A DNA stretch of 64,000 bases from Paratrimastix pyriformis (Eukaryota; Preaxostyla; Paratrimastigidae). How positions within the stretch are numbered: position 1 is the first letter of the stretch; every line of letters starts with the position of its first letter. A program made the translations under genes and the position numbers. Shown in pieces: positions 1-12,031 of the stretch. The DNA lies in contig JAPMOS010000010.1 in NCBI GenBank assembly GCA_027972325.1, positions 124,001 through 188,000 of the forward strand. Reading direction: 5' to 3'. The notes beneath the pieces were generated by a model that was given only the letters and a program-made list of their open reading frames with translations, made no database searches and had not been told where the DNA came from.

Positions 1-3000
1 CCCCCATCCCGCCGCCCCCGCTGCCTCCACCCGATGCCGCGGCCCCGCCCCCCGAGCGGGTGGCGCTCCCCGAGCCGCTGCTGGTCTCCCTGGGTCCGCC
101 CCGCCCGCCTTCCCCCCAGCCCGCCTTCCCCCCAGCCCGCCTTCCCCCCAGCCCGCGGATGGCTCACCCCGGGCGAATCTGCGCTCTGGGCTGCAGGCGA
201 CCCGACTGAGGGCGCCCTGGTGCTGTGGTCCCTCCGCGGCCCCGGGAGGCCCGTCGCCACGGCGGCCACGCCACGCCCCACCCAGGTGGTGGCCTGGGTG
301 CGCGGCTCGGCCACCGAGTTCGCCACGGCCGGCGAGGGTCAGCCCCGCCATCACGGCCCCCCTCGCACCCCTCCCCCGGTGGGGCGGCATCCCCCTCGGA
401 GCCTCATTCGGAGCGGTGGCGGCGGTGTGTTGCGGGACGCAGGCGGCCTCGATTTCTGGAACGTGAGCGTGGCGGTCGAGGGGGCGTCCGCCTATGGGGC
501 GCGGATGCAGCGGCGGCGACTGTACGCGACGGGGGCCGCCCGGCGGACGGAGGCCGACGGCCCCGAGGAGGACGAGGCGCCCTCGAACCCCTGGTGCCGC
601 AGCCCCCTCGTCCGCTACGAGCTCCAGTTGCAGTCCTGGGAGGCGCCCCCGCGCTGGGGGCCCGTCCAGTTCACCAGTCTCTGCTTCGTGCCCAGGGTCG
701 GGCCCGCTGACGGTCCGCCCGCCCGCCCCTCGGCCGCATCTCCACCGGCGGCACCGCCCCGACACCGCCAGCTCACCTCACGATGACCCTTTCTGTGACG
801 CGGGGGGTGGGGGGTGGGGGGGGGGGGGCGTTCTGGGTGGGTGGGTGGGTGATCCCGGTTGTGGCATGGCAGGAGGGGCGCCGTGGCACTTCCTGCTTGC
901 CGGGACGGCCGACGGGCGGGTGTGTCTCATGGACACCTCCACCAACAGTCCCCTGCGCCTCTACCGGGGCCTGGCCGGCAGCGAGCTGGTCCACCTGAGC
1001 TGCCCCATGCCCCGCCTGGCAGCCCCGGGGGCCGGCCAGGTGGAGCCCGGGGTGCGTCTGCTGGCGGCCGAGCGGAGCGGCCGGGTGCGGCTGTGGGCCT
1101 TCACGGGGGCTGGCGGCCTGCGTTCGGAGGAGAGCCCCGGGGCCGGCCGGGGGGCGGCCAGCAGCCGAGGCGGCGGCGAGTCGGCCAGCGGGTGGGCCTC
1201 GCTGCTGGGGCGGCCCGACGAGGTGACCCTGGCCCCCGAGGGGGCCCACGGCCAGCCGCAGGACATGGAGCTGCTCGCCGAGGGCAACATCGGCACCCAG
1301 ATCGCCGCCGCCACCTACGGCGGTGCCCCCGACCAGGTCCCCCGGCCAGCCCGTGGCCCTGATCGTTTGCTCATTCCCCACCCCTCGCCCCCTCGCCCTC
1401 GCCCCACAGGTGCTGGTTGGGGCGGCTTCGGGGACCCTGTACCGGGTGGCCCTGGCCCCTGTGGGCTCGGGGACCGTCTCGGCGGCCCGGGCCCTGGTGG
1501 GGGGCGGCTCGGCCTGGGACTGTGCCGACGGGGTGTTGGCCGGGGCCACGGCGGCCGAGGGGACGCTGCGCCTGTGGAGCACCGAGCCGGCCCTGCCCCC
1601 GGCCGCCCAGGGGGCCCTGGAGGACCCCAACCCCGACCCGGATGGGCCCGTCCGCGAGACGTGCCTCCCCGAGCGGGACCCGGCGGCCCCGCTGGCCCAG
1701 CTGTGCTCCCAGTATGGCCTCCCCGGGGCCCCCACCTGCCTCGCCCTCCAGAAGCGGGCCGTCCCCACGGCCCTCTCCAGGGGCGGCGGCTCGGGGGCCC
1801 GTGCCCCGGCCGCCCTGTGCGCCTGCGGGTACGCCAGCGGGGCGGTGGGGCTCTACGACACGGTGGCCGTGGCCCGGGTGGGCTCGCTGGCCCCGTTCGC
1901 CGAGCCCGTCGAGGCGCTCGCATGGGCCCACGACGGTCCGCCCGCGCCCCCCTCTCTCCGCCTCCCGCACGCCTTTGCTGTTGTTGTTGTTGCTGCTGCT
2001 GCTGCTGTCCCGCTCACACGGCTGGCTGTCGCTCCTCCCCTTGCGCATCAGCGCAGACGAGTACCTCATCGCCGGCTCGGCCACGGGCCTACTGGCGGTC
2101 CTCTCCCTGCTCCCGGCAGCCCCTCGGTTCGCCCGACCCCCTTGGCCTCGATCCCCCCCCCCCCCCCCCCCCCTCCCTCCCTCCCTCCCTCCGCACCGGT
2201 CGATGGCTCACACACTTGGCTGTTGGCGGGGCTCGCCCAGCGGGGCCGGGCCCCGTTGTATGTGCACGCCCACACGAGCGAGCCGATCCGCTGCGTGGCC
2301 TGCTCGCCCCTCGACGGGCGCCTCTGGCTGGCCGCCTCGCTGAGCCGCCTCACCGTCTGGCGGCTCCTCGCCTCAGACCCCGACGCGGTCCGCACGCACG
2401 CACGCACGCACACGCACGCACGCAGGCCCCTCCCTCCGGCATGGCTTCCGCTGTCCTTTGCCCCCCCCCCCCCCCCCCCCGTGTCTTTTTTTGTGGCCCC
2501 TGCCGACCACTACTGACCTGCCGGCACCTGGGGGCGGGTGCAGCCGCGCTGCGAGCGGCTGGACGAGGTCAGCTGGGCGGGGGGGCCGCCCCTGGGGGGC
2601 GTGGCCCTCGAGGATGCCGACCCTCCTGCGCCCGACGGGGCCCCGGGGCTGGCGGCTGCTGCGCGGCCTGCTTCTCGCCCACCGACCGGCGGGTGCTCTT
2701 CTACGCCTGCCCCAGGGCCCGGGGCGTCGTCATGCACAACTTCATCACGAGCAGGGTCCGCCCCCGCCCCCGCCATCCACCCCTGCCCTGTGTGCCTTTC
2801 TGCCCACGGGGCCTCATGGGTCTCCTGGCGGCTGGGCGGTGCCGGTGGATGCAGGCCGTGGCGACCTTTGCGCTGGGGCTGGGGCCCACCTGCATGGACG
2901 TCAGCCCCGACGGCTTCTTCCTGGCCGTCGGCACGCCCGTCCGTCCCGCCGGCCGCCACCACCATCCCCACCCCCACCCCCACCCCCCCCCCCCCCCCCC

Positions 3001-3514
3001 GGCCTCACTCACCGATCGCCTCCCTCTGGTTTGGTTTTGGGGGACTGGCCGGGGCGGGCGTGCATAGGGGCGGCTGGTGAAGCTGATCGACACGGGGACG
3101 GGGGTCTTCCAGGACTTCCTCGGCCACGCGGCGGCCCCGCGGATGGCCCGCTTCAGTCCCGACGGGACCCGGCTGCTGACGGTGGCGGGCGGGGAGGCCA
3201 TCCTGTGGGCCCTGGCCGAGGCCGAGGTGCCCCACCAGGACCCGCAGCTGCTGCCCCCCGGGGGAGCCGACCAGGGCGGCCAGCCGGACGGGGCCGAGCA
3301 GCCCTTCCTCGACGAGGGGGGGGCCGCTGCAGGCCCCGATGACGCCGCTGCCGATGCTGGCGGGGCAGCAACCGCGGAGGAGCGCGATGGGGAGGTGCGC
3401 CTCGACGGGGAGGTGGATCGGCCCGAGGGCGAGGGTGAGGGCGCAGAGGACGCTGTTTTGGGAGCGGGGCTGCAAGACGGCGAGGAGGAGGGTCTGGGGG
3501 CGCCCCCCAGGTAG
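1..3514 (+). CDS. WD40-repeat beta-propeller protein (5' end outside window)
   Basis: The gene enters the window already in frame, so its start is missing. Exons that join in frame include about 1-93, 197-337, 443-712, 873-1336, 1410-1935 and 2057 onward, then a last exon from about 3068 to the stop at 3512-3514. Seen directly: several WD40-like blades, for example LLAGTADGRVCLMD, LLAAERSGRVRLWAF, AEGTLRLWS and FSPDGTRLLTVAGGEAILWA. The C-terminus after the last blade is a Glu/Asp-rich tail. Introns start GTCCGCC or GTCCCCC. A reading-frame change near 2650 (between the stretch ending DGAPGLAAA and CFSPTDRRVLFY) is not explained by an obvious intron and may be a sequencing slip. The family cannot be fixed from this fragment; a ciliary WD40 protein such as WDR90 is possible but unproven. 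The role is presumably scaffolding. Confidence 0.7.
2395..2425. repeat. GCAC microsatellite in a WD40-gene intron
   Basis: Tandem GCAC/ACGC units lie just after a GTCCGCAC donor at 2388. They are intronic; the open frame through them is not conserved coding. Confidence 0.7.
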
Positions 3515-3738
3515 CGCCCCGCCGGCCATCACCGGCGACAGTCCGTGGCGGCCCTCTCTGCTGCCCCGAGGTGATCCCCTCCCTCCCGGCTGGGTCCGAA
3601 GCCATTTCAACAAGACGGCTCGTGGATGTATGCCTCTGTTCGGCTGGGGATCTCGTCGGATGGGTGGGGTGGAGGTGAGGGAGTGGAAGTGGGATGGAGG
3701 CAGAGGGCGGAGCGGAGGCAGGGGGCCGCACGGGCGGG

Positions 3739-6700
3739 CTACCGGATGAGGGGCTTGGCGAGGGGGGGCGGGGCCGCCATGCCCACGAAGAGGGGCGCCG
3801 GGGCGGGCGTCAGCGCTGGCCCGCTGCCCTCGAGGGCCGGGCCACCCAGCCCCAGCCGGGCGGGCGGGTCCACGTCTCCCACCCCCACCCCCTCCCCCTC
3901 CCCCTCGATCGCCCCGCTGCCGAGGCCGCCCTGGCCACGGCCGACGGGGGGCCGGGGGCCCGGCCGGTCGGGCTCCTCCTCGCCCGTGCCCCGCAGGGGG
4001 ATCAGCCCCCCGCCGCCCAGCCCCATGGCGGCCGTGGGCCCCAGGGGCACGCCACGCCCCTCGTCGGGCTCGCTGGCGGGGTCGGCGCCGCTGCCCCCGC
4101 GGGGCGTCAGCTGGCGCAGTGGGGGCGGGAGCTGGGCCAGGGTCGCCGCCGCCCCGCCCGCAGCCGAGGGGCCTCCTGCGGGGGCCGGCGAGGGCGCCGG
4201 GGGTTGGGCCGACGCCTGTGGCGGGGGCGCGGGGGCCGGTGACACTGGCTGGGCGGGGATGGGCCGCGGGGGGGGCGGGGGCGAGGGGCACGTCGAGATG
4301 CCCTCCGAGGCCACGTCCGTCGGGGATGGCGGCCGGGAGGGCGTGTCTTGGAGCCCCGTGCCGGGGGGAGGGGAGGGCGAGGGGCTGCGGGGGGCCGCAA
4401 GGGGGCTGAGGTCCAGCGCAGGCAGCTGCGCCCCTGAGCCCGCCCCCTCGGCCAAGAGGGAGGGGTAGAGGTCGGGGTCGGTGTAGGGGAAGGGCGGCTC
4501 GTCGGGGGGCCCGCGAGGGAGGGCCACTGCGGCGCTCTGGGGGGATTGCGGCGCCGGGGGAAGGGCCATCCCCGGGGTCGGCCGTGGGGCCGACAGCTGG
4601 GCCCGGAGCCGCTCCACACGGGCCCGCTGCCCGCCCAAAGAAAGGGCGTGCCGATCGTGAGCGCCCATGGGGCAGAGAAGGCCAGGGAAGGGGGCCGGGG
4701 CAGTGGGTGGGCCGGGGCGGACCTCGACTTGGTGGTGCCTCAGGTGGCGCTGCATCCGCGAACTGCGCTGCACGGCCCGGGCCCGGGCCTTCTCGCGGGC
4801 CTCGGCCAGGCTGACCCCCACCGTCTGCGACCGGTGCCAATATTAGGACTGCTCGGGGAGGGAAGACACCACAGCACCAGCACCACAGTACAGACACCAC
4901 AGGACAGACACCACAGGACAGACACCACAGGACAGACACCACAGGACAGACACCACAGCACCAGCACCACAGTACAGACACCACAGTACAAGGAAGGAGG
5001 GGCGGGCGGGCGGGCGGGCGGACCTGCATGGTCTGCTCGAGGAGCACGTCGGCCGTCAGGTAGCGTTCGTAGATCCGCAGCAGGGTCTGCCGCCGCAGCC
5101 CTTCCGATGCCGCAGCGGGCAGGGCGGCAGCCTGCCCCGACAACAAGCCCAACCAAGACCACCACCGAGAGTGACGCCGCATGGTGAAGAAGAGCCGCCG
5201 CCATATATGATCCGCCCCAGGGGGAGCCAGTCATACAGGGACGGTGGGCCAAGGCACGGGACGGGAGCAGAGGGGCGGGGGGCAGAGGGGCGCGGGCGGG
5301 ACCTCCTCTCGGGCCTGCTTGGCCAGGAGGGGCCCCATGCCGGGGTGGAAGGGCTGCCCATTGTAGAGGGCCACGGGGGCCCCCGTCCGGGCCGCAGTCG
5401 CCACTGCTACGGGCCGGGGCAGCGACCTGGAGGCCCCGCTGCGGACGGTCGGGGGCGGCGAGCCCGGGGCCGTGCTCACAGGGGACCCGGGCCGGCTGGG
5501 GGGCCGGCTGGTGGCTGGCTGGGGCAGCCGCAGGGCCGGCTGGGCGGCCCACAGGCGATGCAGCCGGCGGAGGCTCTGGTCCAGGTGGCCGCATACCTGG
5601 CCCCCAAACCCATGCCCCACATCACCCCACCCACCCGCACCACCGGCCACGCCACCCAGTGCTCGTCAGGACCAGCCCATGGCCGGAGGACCCAACACCG
5701 GGCGAGCTGCCTGGGCAGAGACATGACGCGGGGGCGGGGGCGGACCTTGGCGTTCATCTCGCGGACGTCCCGGGCGAAGAGGAGCGCCGCCTGGCGGGCC
5801 AACTCGCCCTGGGCCACCTCGGGCCCCAGCTGGTGCAGCACGGGGGCCAGGGCGCCCAGCTCGGCCGGGTGGGTCAGCAGCAGCGCCTGGGCGGACTCGG
5901 CCGGAGCCTCAGCCACCAGGGCCGCCTCATCGGGGGCCCCCGGCCCGGGGGGGGTGGCGGAATCCAGCCAGGTGGCCGAGGCGGACCCGGCCAGCAGGGG
6001 CGCCGCGTCCCACTGGGGCGGAGCCTCGAGGCCTTCGTCATCTTCGCTGTCGCCCGCCCCCTGGGGACCCCGAACCTGGGGCTCCCGCAGCCCCGCAGCC
6101 GCCCGGAGGGAGGCCATGGTCAGCGGCCGCCCATCCTCGGGCCGCCCCTCAGGCGGCGGGGCGGGGGGCAGTGGCTGCTGCTGCTGGGGCGGGGCGATCA
6201 GGACGGGGACCGCCTGCATGGGGGCCGTGGGGATCATCCCCGAGGCCGCGGCGGCGGTGGCGCCCTGGGGCAGGACGGCCAGGGCGGGCAGTGGGGCCAC
6301 CCGAGGCGGAGGCACCAGCGAAGGCGGCAGGGGGGTGCCGGGGGCGCGCCGGGGGGCCGCCAGCCGGTCGATGCTCTCCAGGCGGCGCCGCATGGCCAGG
6401 GCCAGCTCGGCATCCGCGGTCGCCTCGTCCCGGGGCCCCGGGGCCGCTGCGGGCGGGGCCGGGCCTGCGAGCCCGGGGGGCGCGGGGGGCTGCATGGGGA
6501 CCAGCAGGGCCGGCGGGGGCGGCTGCGGGTCGTCGGGCGAGGCGGCGGGCACCATGAGGAGCGACGCGGGGCTGAAATAGACCAGGGGCGACGCGTACCC
6601 GGGCGGCGGCACGGCCGGCCGGGAGCCCTTGCCGCCCCTGCGCTGGGGGGCCCAGGGGCTGCCCTGGGGGCTAGGGGCGGCCGGCAGCCCGGGGACCAGG

Positions 6701-7383
6701 TCCGCCATGGCGATCAGCCGGGCCGGGGTGGGGGCCGTCAGGGAGCCCCGCGGGGCCGCCCCTTCCGGTCCTTGGTGGGCCAGCGCGGGCTCGGGGCCCT
6801 CGCGTTCGGGGAGCGGGCCCCCGGATAGCGGCGGAGGCGGGGCGGCCGCCTTGTCGTCGGGGCCCAGTTGCCCCGACCCGTCGTCCCCCTCCCCCTCGGC
6901 GTCGCCGAAGTCCTCCTCGGCCCCGGTGGGCTCCCCCTCCCCTCCCTCATCGCCCTCCCCTTCGGCCTCACCGCATTGGGCCTCATCAGCTTGGCCGGCC
7001 CCTGGGGCGGTCCGGCTGGCCTTGGCCTTCTTGGCAAGGAGGTCCCCGTCCCGGCCCTCATCTTCCCCATCCCGGGGGCTGGCGGTGAGGCTGGCCGACT
7101 CGACATCAACCTCGGCATCGGCCTCGCCGGGGCTGCCCGCCGTTCGCTTGGCGGAGCGAGGGCTGGGGGCTCGGGAGGGCGACGGTGACGGGGCCCCCAG
7201 GAGGCGGGCCGTTTGGGGGGTGGGCGAGTCCAGCCGGGCCCCGGGGGCCGCCGGGGGCGGGGGCGAGTGGCGCGGGCTGAACATGACCACGGGCACCCCG
7301 CCCACGGTGGGGCTGCCTGAGGGCTGCAGCGCCTCGCTCGTCCGGGTGCGGCTGGTGACCCTGCCCAGCCACGCCCAGGCGAG

Positions 7384-7431
<48 letters not shown>

Positions 7432-8072
7432 GCGGCGGCGGCAAAGGGAGCCAACCCATCGAGGGCACCGTTCATTCATGAAGCCCCACCGGGCATGCCC
7501 AGACCCCAGCCCGGGCAGGGCACGGGCACTGGAGGGGAGGGGCGATGGGCCGACGGACGGTGGGGAGGCGGCCGCCAGGCGGGGCGAGGGCGGCGCGGGC
7601 GATCCAGGCGCCAGGCAGCGGGCCGTGTCCTGGGCATCGGAGGCGGCCCGCTGCCGGGAACGGGCGCTGAGACCGTCCAGAAAGCGGCCCACGTTGGGCG
7701 AGAGGCTCCCCCAAGCCGAGGCGGGCCCCGAGGGGGCGCCCAAGGCCGGGCTGCCGCCCAGCAGGCGAGTCGTCAGCAGCGGCCGCGGGCTGCTCAGCGG
7801 CCCCGTAGCCAGGGCGGCGCCCCCAGGGCTGTCGGGCCCCAGGCCCCCCCAGCCGGCCTGGTGGCGAGCAGGGGAAGGAAGCAGGGGGAGGTGGGGCCAG
7901 TTGAGGGGGGTCCTGCAATGGTCAGCGCGAGACGGACCGGGGGCCCGCGGTGGGACTCTGCGCCGGGGGCTGGGAGGGTGGCCGCGGGGGCAGCGCGCAT
8001 GTCGGGCGGCGAGCTCCGCGAGCGGGGCGTCCGGGGCGTCCGGCCGGGGGTCTGCGGGGTGCTCGAGCCGGC

Positions 8073-8150
<78 letters not shown>

Positions 8151-10470
8151 GTGGGGGTCGGGCCGCGGGCCCCGGTCGGCGTAGCGTGTCTCGGCGGCCA
8201 GGCCCCCGCCCCCGATGCGGACCCGCCTGGGGCGGCCGGGCGGCTGGGGCCGCATCATGGCGATGGGGAAGGCCGTCCGGGCCGGGAGGGGCGGCGCCGG
8301 GACGGCCCCGGTGATGGCGGGCTGGTGGCGGGCCGAGGAGAGGGTCGCCCGCATGTGGTGCGGCAAGGCGGCCTCGTCGACGGGCGGCGGGCGGCGGCGG
8401 GTTGGGTGGCTGCTCGCGGCGGCCGGCGGGGTCGCTCGGGGTGTGGCCGCTGCTGCGGCAAGGGCAGCGCGGCGCCCATCGGGAGGCACGAAGTCAGGGG
8501 CGGGGCGGCGAGGGGACCGAGGGGCCGCGGTGGGGGTGGGCGGGGCCGTGGCGGAGGCGCCACTCTCGGCCGTCCCTGTGGCAGTTGAGCGGCCCGTCGC
8601 CCAGCCGCCCTGGTCGGCATCCGCGGCCTCATCGCCCGTCTCATCGCCCGTCTCATCGCCCGTCTCATCGACCTCCCCGGACCCCCCCCACGGGGCTTCT
8701 GCGGCGATGGGGCTCTCGGGCCGGCTGAAGGAGGCCCCCTCCCGCGGGGTGGCCGGGGCCGAGAGGGACAGGGGCTCCTCCTCTTCTGGGGGGCCCTGTC
8801 GCTGCGGGTGCGGCTCGATGGCGGCCCAGGCCTCCATGTCCCCCAGCAGCTCCTCCAGGGCTGCCCCGCGAGGCGACCCCCCCGTGCCACTGGTCCGCAC
8901 CCCATGCCCCGGCGCGCGGCCCGTCTGCCCAGCTGCGACGGCTGGGCTGGCCGGCCCTTCCTCGGGCCCCCATTGGGCGGGGGACTGGCCGGCCTGAGGC
9001 TGAGGCTGGTCCCCAGGTGCCACCCCCGTGGGTGGCCCGCTGCCCCTGTCGGTCTCCAGGAGGCGGACCGAGGGGGGCAGCACGTGGAGGCGGGCATCCG
9101 AGAGGGACCCCGACTGGGAGGCGGCCGACCCGCCGGGGGACTGGGGCGGTGTGGTTGACCCGGGGCTGGTGGGTCCGCCCGGGGCCCCTGGCGGGGAGGC
9201 CGCCCGGGCGGCGGCGCCGAGGAGCGCCTCCAGGTCGGCAGAGTCGACCGACGTGTCGCCGCCCGCCCGGCCCGGGGGCGAGCCCAAGGGAGAGGACGGG
9301 AGGGGCGATGCACCCGCCGGCCGGGGTGGCGAGGACGGTGGCCAGAGGGCACCGTCCACGACCAGCGGCAGTGCGGGTGGGGCGGTCGCAACCGGCGGCG
9401 GAGAAGTGCCGGGGGCAGGGCCGGGGGCGGAGGGGCCGGGGCGCCTCGATGGCTGCGGCAGGAGCGGCTGCACGATGCCCCAGCCACACGAGACGACCCA
9501 ACCCGACGATGAGCACTCGCCCGCTCGGAGCGCCGGAGCAGGGCAGGGGATGGCGCAGAGGCGCAGAGGCGGACCCTGAGCAAGTCGGGCGGGATCAGCC
9601 GATCCAGCTGCTCCCGGGTCGCCTGCCTGAGGCGCCCACAGAGCTCCCTGCCGGCCGTGCCGAGGATGAGCGGGTTGTCGGGCCGGGGACGGCGAGGCAG
9701 CAGGGCAGACCATTCTGGGCGCCCCACGAAGCTGTGGAAGTGCAAGGCGATGTAGAGGACACATGCCGATCTGGTCGGATGGCAGGGGGCGGTCGGCCAC
9801 GGAACACGGAGAAAACAGGTCAGAAGGGTCGTCAAAGGAGGCAAGCCCCCAAAGGCCAGCACATTGCAACAGACACGAAATCATCCATATGCGCCGCATC
9901 GGCCATGAGCAAGGTGCCGAGGGCCTGGTCGGGACTCAGGCCCGCACCCTCGAGCAGCGGCCCCAGGGGTTCTAGCCGCGTGGCCAGCTGCTGTTGTTGG
10001 TTGTATAAAACGACAGTCATCGTATTGCTGCATACCCAAGAATGTGAATGGAAACACCACCGAAGTCGCATCAGACAGAATGGAAGCTTGTTCCTGGCAG
10101 AGGTTCTCGTGAATTTTGAAGATGCCCGTTTGTTTTTCTTCTTCGAGGTCCTGTATGGCGCGCTATGAGGAAACCAATGTGAGTAGCCAGAAACAGCAAA
10201 ACCTCGGGCCAGGACATTCTTTTGCTGTATTACAAAGTCATTGGCAGAACCTCCAAATGCAAGTTCGGCTGTTGCTTTCCTCTCCTCAAAAAGCCGGGCA
10301 TTCTCTGCGGTGAGGTCTTCCAATTTTTTGGAGAAAGAAGATTCGAGCTGCTTGCAGCCCGCAACCCAATCATCGCGAAGTGCTGTAAGCTCGTTCCCGA
10401 GCGCGAGCAAGTTGTCTAATAATACCGGAGCAGATTCAATGAAATGCCGAAAAAATGGTGGTGGTTGCAT
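3739..10470 (-). CDS. Large Gln/Pro-rich protein with terminal coiled coils, family not recognised
   Basis: Start chosen at complement 10470 (MQPPPFFRHF...), in a locally AT-richer stretch 107 bp downstream of the epimerase stop; the stop is TAG at 3739-3741. The first exons encode an amphipathic helix-rich region (ALGNELTALRDDW, then DLEEEKQTGIFKIHENL). A globular-looking stretch follows (VLYIALHFHSFVGRPEWSAL), then a very long disordered region: a poly-Gln tract of about 26 residues (8078-8150) and a Ser-Pro/acidic region around 6900-7250. The C-terminal exons encode helical segments (LLFARDVREMNAK; LLRIYERYLTADVLLEQTM; AREKARARAVQRSSRMQRHL). Introns use GTCCGCC donors, for example complement 4825-5023. 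I do not recognise the family. A coactivator- or scaffold-like role is only a guess from composition. The exon map is incomplete. Confidence 0.55.
4865..4990. repeat. 14-bp tandem repeat in intron
   Basis: About eight copies of a 14-bp unit, ACACCACAGGACAG with variants, fill most of the intron at complement 4825-5023. That intron has donor GTCCGCC and acceptor CGCAG. Confidence 0.8.
7384..7441. repeat. CAG/CGG trinucleotide tract
   Basis: A near-perfect (CAG)n run on the + strand grades into (CGG)n. It lies within the minus-strand Gln/Pro-rich gene. Whether it is exonic (poly-Ala, poly-Cys or poly-Leu by frame) or intronic is not resolved; its pure repeat unit suggests intronic. Confidence 0.7.
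8075..8152 (-). repeat. Coding poly-Gln tract of alternating CAA/CAG codons
   Basis: The minus strand reads alternating CAA and CAG codons in the frame of the surrounding open stretch, giving about 26 glutamines preceded by PDPH and followed by AGSSTPQTPG. It is a 6-bp repeat rather than pure CAG. Confidence 0.7.
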
Positions 10471-10576
10471 CCCACCAGCGAAACGACGCTGCGAGACGAG
10501 GGGCGCCTCACGAGTTGAAAATTCCAAACAAGAAAGATAGTCTAGAGAGCCCTGGAGAACATGAAGGCGCAGGCAC

Positions 10577-11933
10577 TTAGTGTTTGGGGAGGAGGCCGTA
10601 CCCAGGCAGGGCCAGATTCTGCTCGACGTAGCCATTCTCGCACCAGCGGAAGCCTCCGGTGAAACGCTGCGATGCCTCGTCCACCAAGAGTCCTCCGTCG
10701 AGATCGCCGTAGTCTGCCAGGGGAAGAACAGCCCCCGCATTGGCGCATGCCACAACAGAACCCACCATCATCCCAATCCACACCCGGAGTCCCTTCGACC
10801 GCGCAGCGGCGATGGCCCTGCGCGCCTAGAGATGACGTGAGCGCCATCGGAAGGCAGACCCGCGAACAAATCCAGACCTCCCTGAGACCTCCCGCCTTAT
10901 CGAGCTTGATGTTGACCCCGTCCACGTAGGGGGCCAGCAACTCCACATCTGAAGCGACAACCACCGACTCGTCTGCGAACAGCTGGAACCCGCGGGCGTT
11001 GTACTCCCGCCGGACGGCGACCCACTCGGACATGTCCGCGCCGGCTGCACATGAGGAAAGCGATGAGCCTTCAGGGACCACGTGTCAGACAAACCTTTGA
11101 GGTTGTAGATGAAGTCGGTGGGGAAGGGCTGCTCGATGACCTTGACCCGGTCCGAGAACGGCCCCAGGGCCGCCAGATGGGCCCGGGCGACGGCGGGCGT
11201 CCAGGCGGCGTTGGCGTCCAGGGTCCAGAAGGTCCCTGCGGGCAGGGTGGCAGGTGGGACCAATTGGGAGAGCTGCTCCAGTGTGGCAACGGTGTTGGCC
11301 ACGTCGGCGTTGCACTTCACCTTGAAGAAGGGCGTGTAGCGGGCCCCGAAGCGGGCGCTGGACTCGATCTCGGCCGCCCCGGCGATGGCGATCGTGTAGA
11401 AGCAGGGCCGGCGCTGTTGGGCCTGCTCGCGGTCCATCAGAACCATCGAGACGGAAACTGACGCCATCTTGGCCACCAGGTCCATGAGAGCGCCCTCGAT
11501 CCCGTTCCGGGGGGGGCGCGAGAAGCCGGCGGTGTTCAGGGGGCAGGTGTCCAGGGCGTAGAAGAGGGGCACCAGTTCGGGGGGAACGGGCCGAGCGGCA
11601 TTCAGCCCCTCGAATGGATCGTAGGACGCAGGAGGCACCACCTTGTGCTGGGCCTGGAAGTGCTCCACGAAGGCCGCAAAGTACTGCTGAACCTCGTTAA
11701 AATCGGCGACATAGACGGGCAGCTTTTTGGGGGGCAGCCCAACTTCAGCGATCCCATTATGCCCGTGGAAGGAAATCTCCACCAAAGCATTGCGGCGGGT
11801 AGAGGTCGATGAATGTGAGGTCCCGAAAGTCGATCTGAGGGAGCGTGGGAAAAATGCCCAAAATGCACACAAACCTGAGACCCAAAACCATTTCCGAAAG
11901 GCGGAATGTGAACTCACCAACGGTGGTCTCCAT
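10577..11933 (-). CDS. Enolase-superfamily dipeptide (L-Ala-D/L-Glu) epimerase-like protein
   Basis: Four exons join in frame: 11875-11933, 11095-11834, 10878-11044 and 10577-10825, with introns of 40, 50 and 52 bp. The N-terminus reads STFGTSHSSTSTRRNALVEI, the capping-domain signature of the muconate-lactonizing/epimerase subgroup. The barrel carries the expected catalytic set in order: KVK (the Lys-X-Lys base, in FFKVKCNAD), Asp in LDANAAW, Glu in IEQPF, Asp in LFADES, and the second base Lys in INIKLDKAGG (read VNIKLDKAGG here). Near the C-terminus DLDGG matches the Asp-X-Asp pair that binds the dipeptide in this subgroup. The family normally epimerises Ala-Glu-type dipeptides derived from bacterial murein. 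Full length, with no missing key residue. It is divergent from the cystine-knot gene and shares its promoter region. The bacterial family and host-type introns suggest an old transfer. Exact substrate unknown. Confidence 0.85.
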
Positions 11934-12031
11934 CTTTCGCGTTCAGTTCAGTTGTGACGAGCTCGACTCAACCGGTCGCTCCGTGGGCAGCGGAACGGTC
12001 TGTAACTCAATTTTCTGTCATCATCCAAAGA
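11934..12031. promoter_or_regulatory. Bidirectional promoter region (98 bp)
   Basis: This spacer separates the start codons of the epimerase (minus) and the cystine-knot gene (plus). GC content drops here compared with both gene bodies. No TATA box is evident. Inferred from the head-to-head arrangement. Confidence 0.5.

Noticed and set aside
773-2084. Long minus-strand open frames opposite the WD40 gene
   Set aside because: High GC leaves few stops on the opposite strand. No conserved motif is seen there, while the plus strand shows WD40 blades across several spliced exons.
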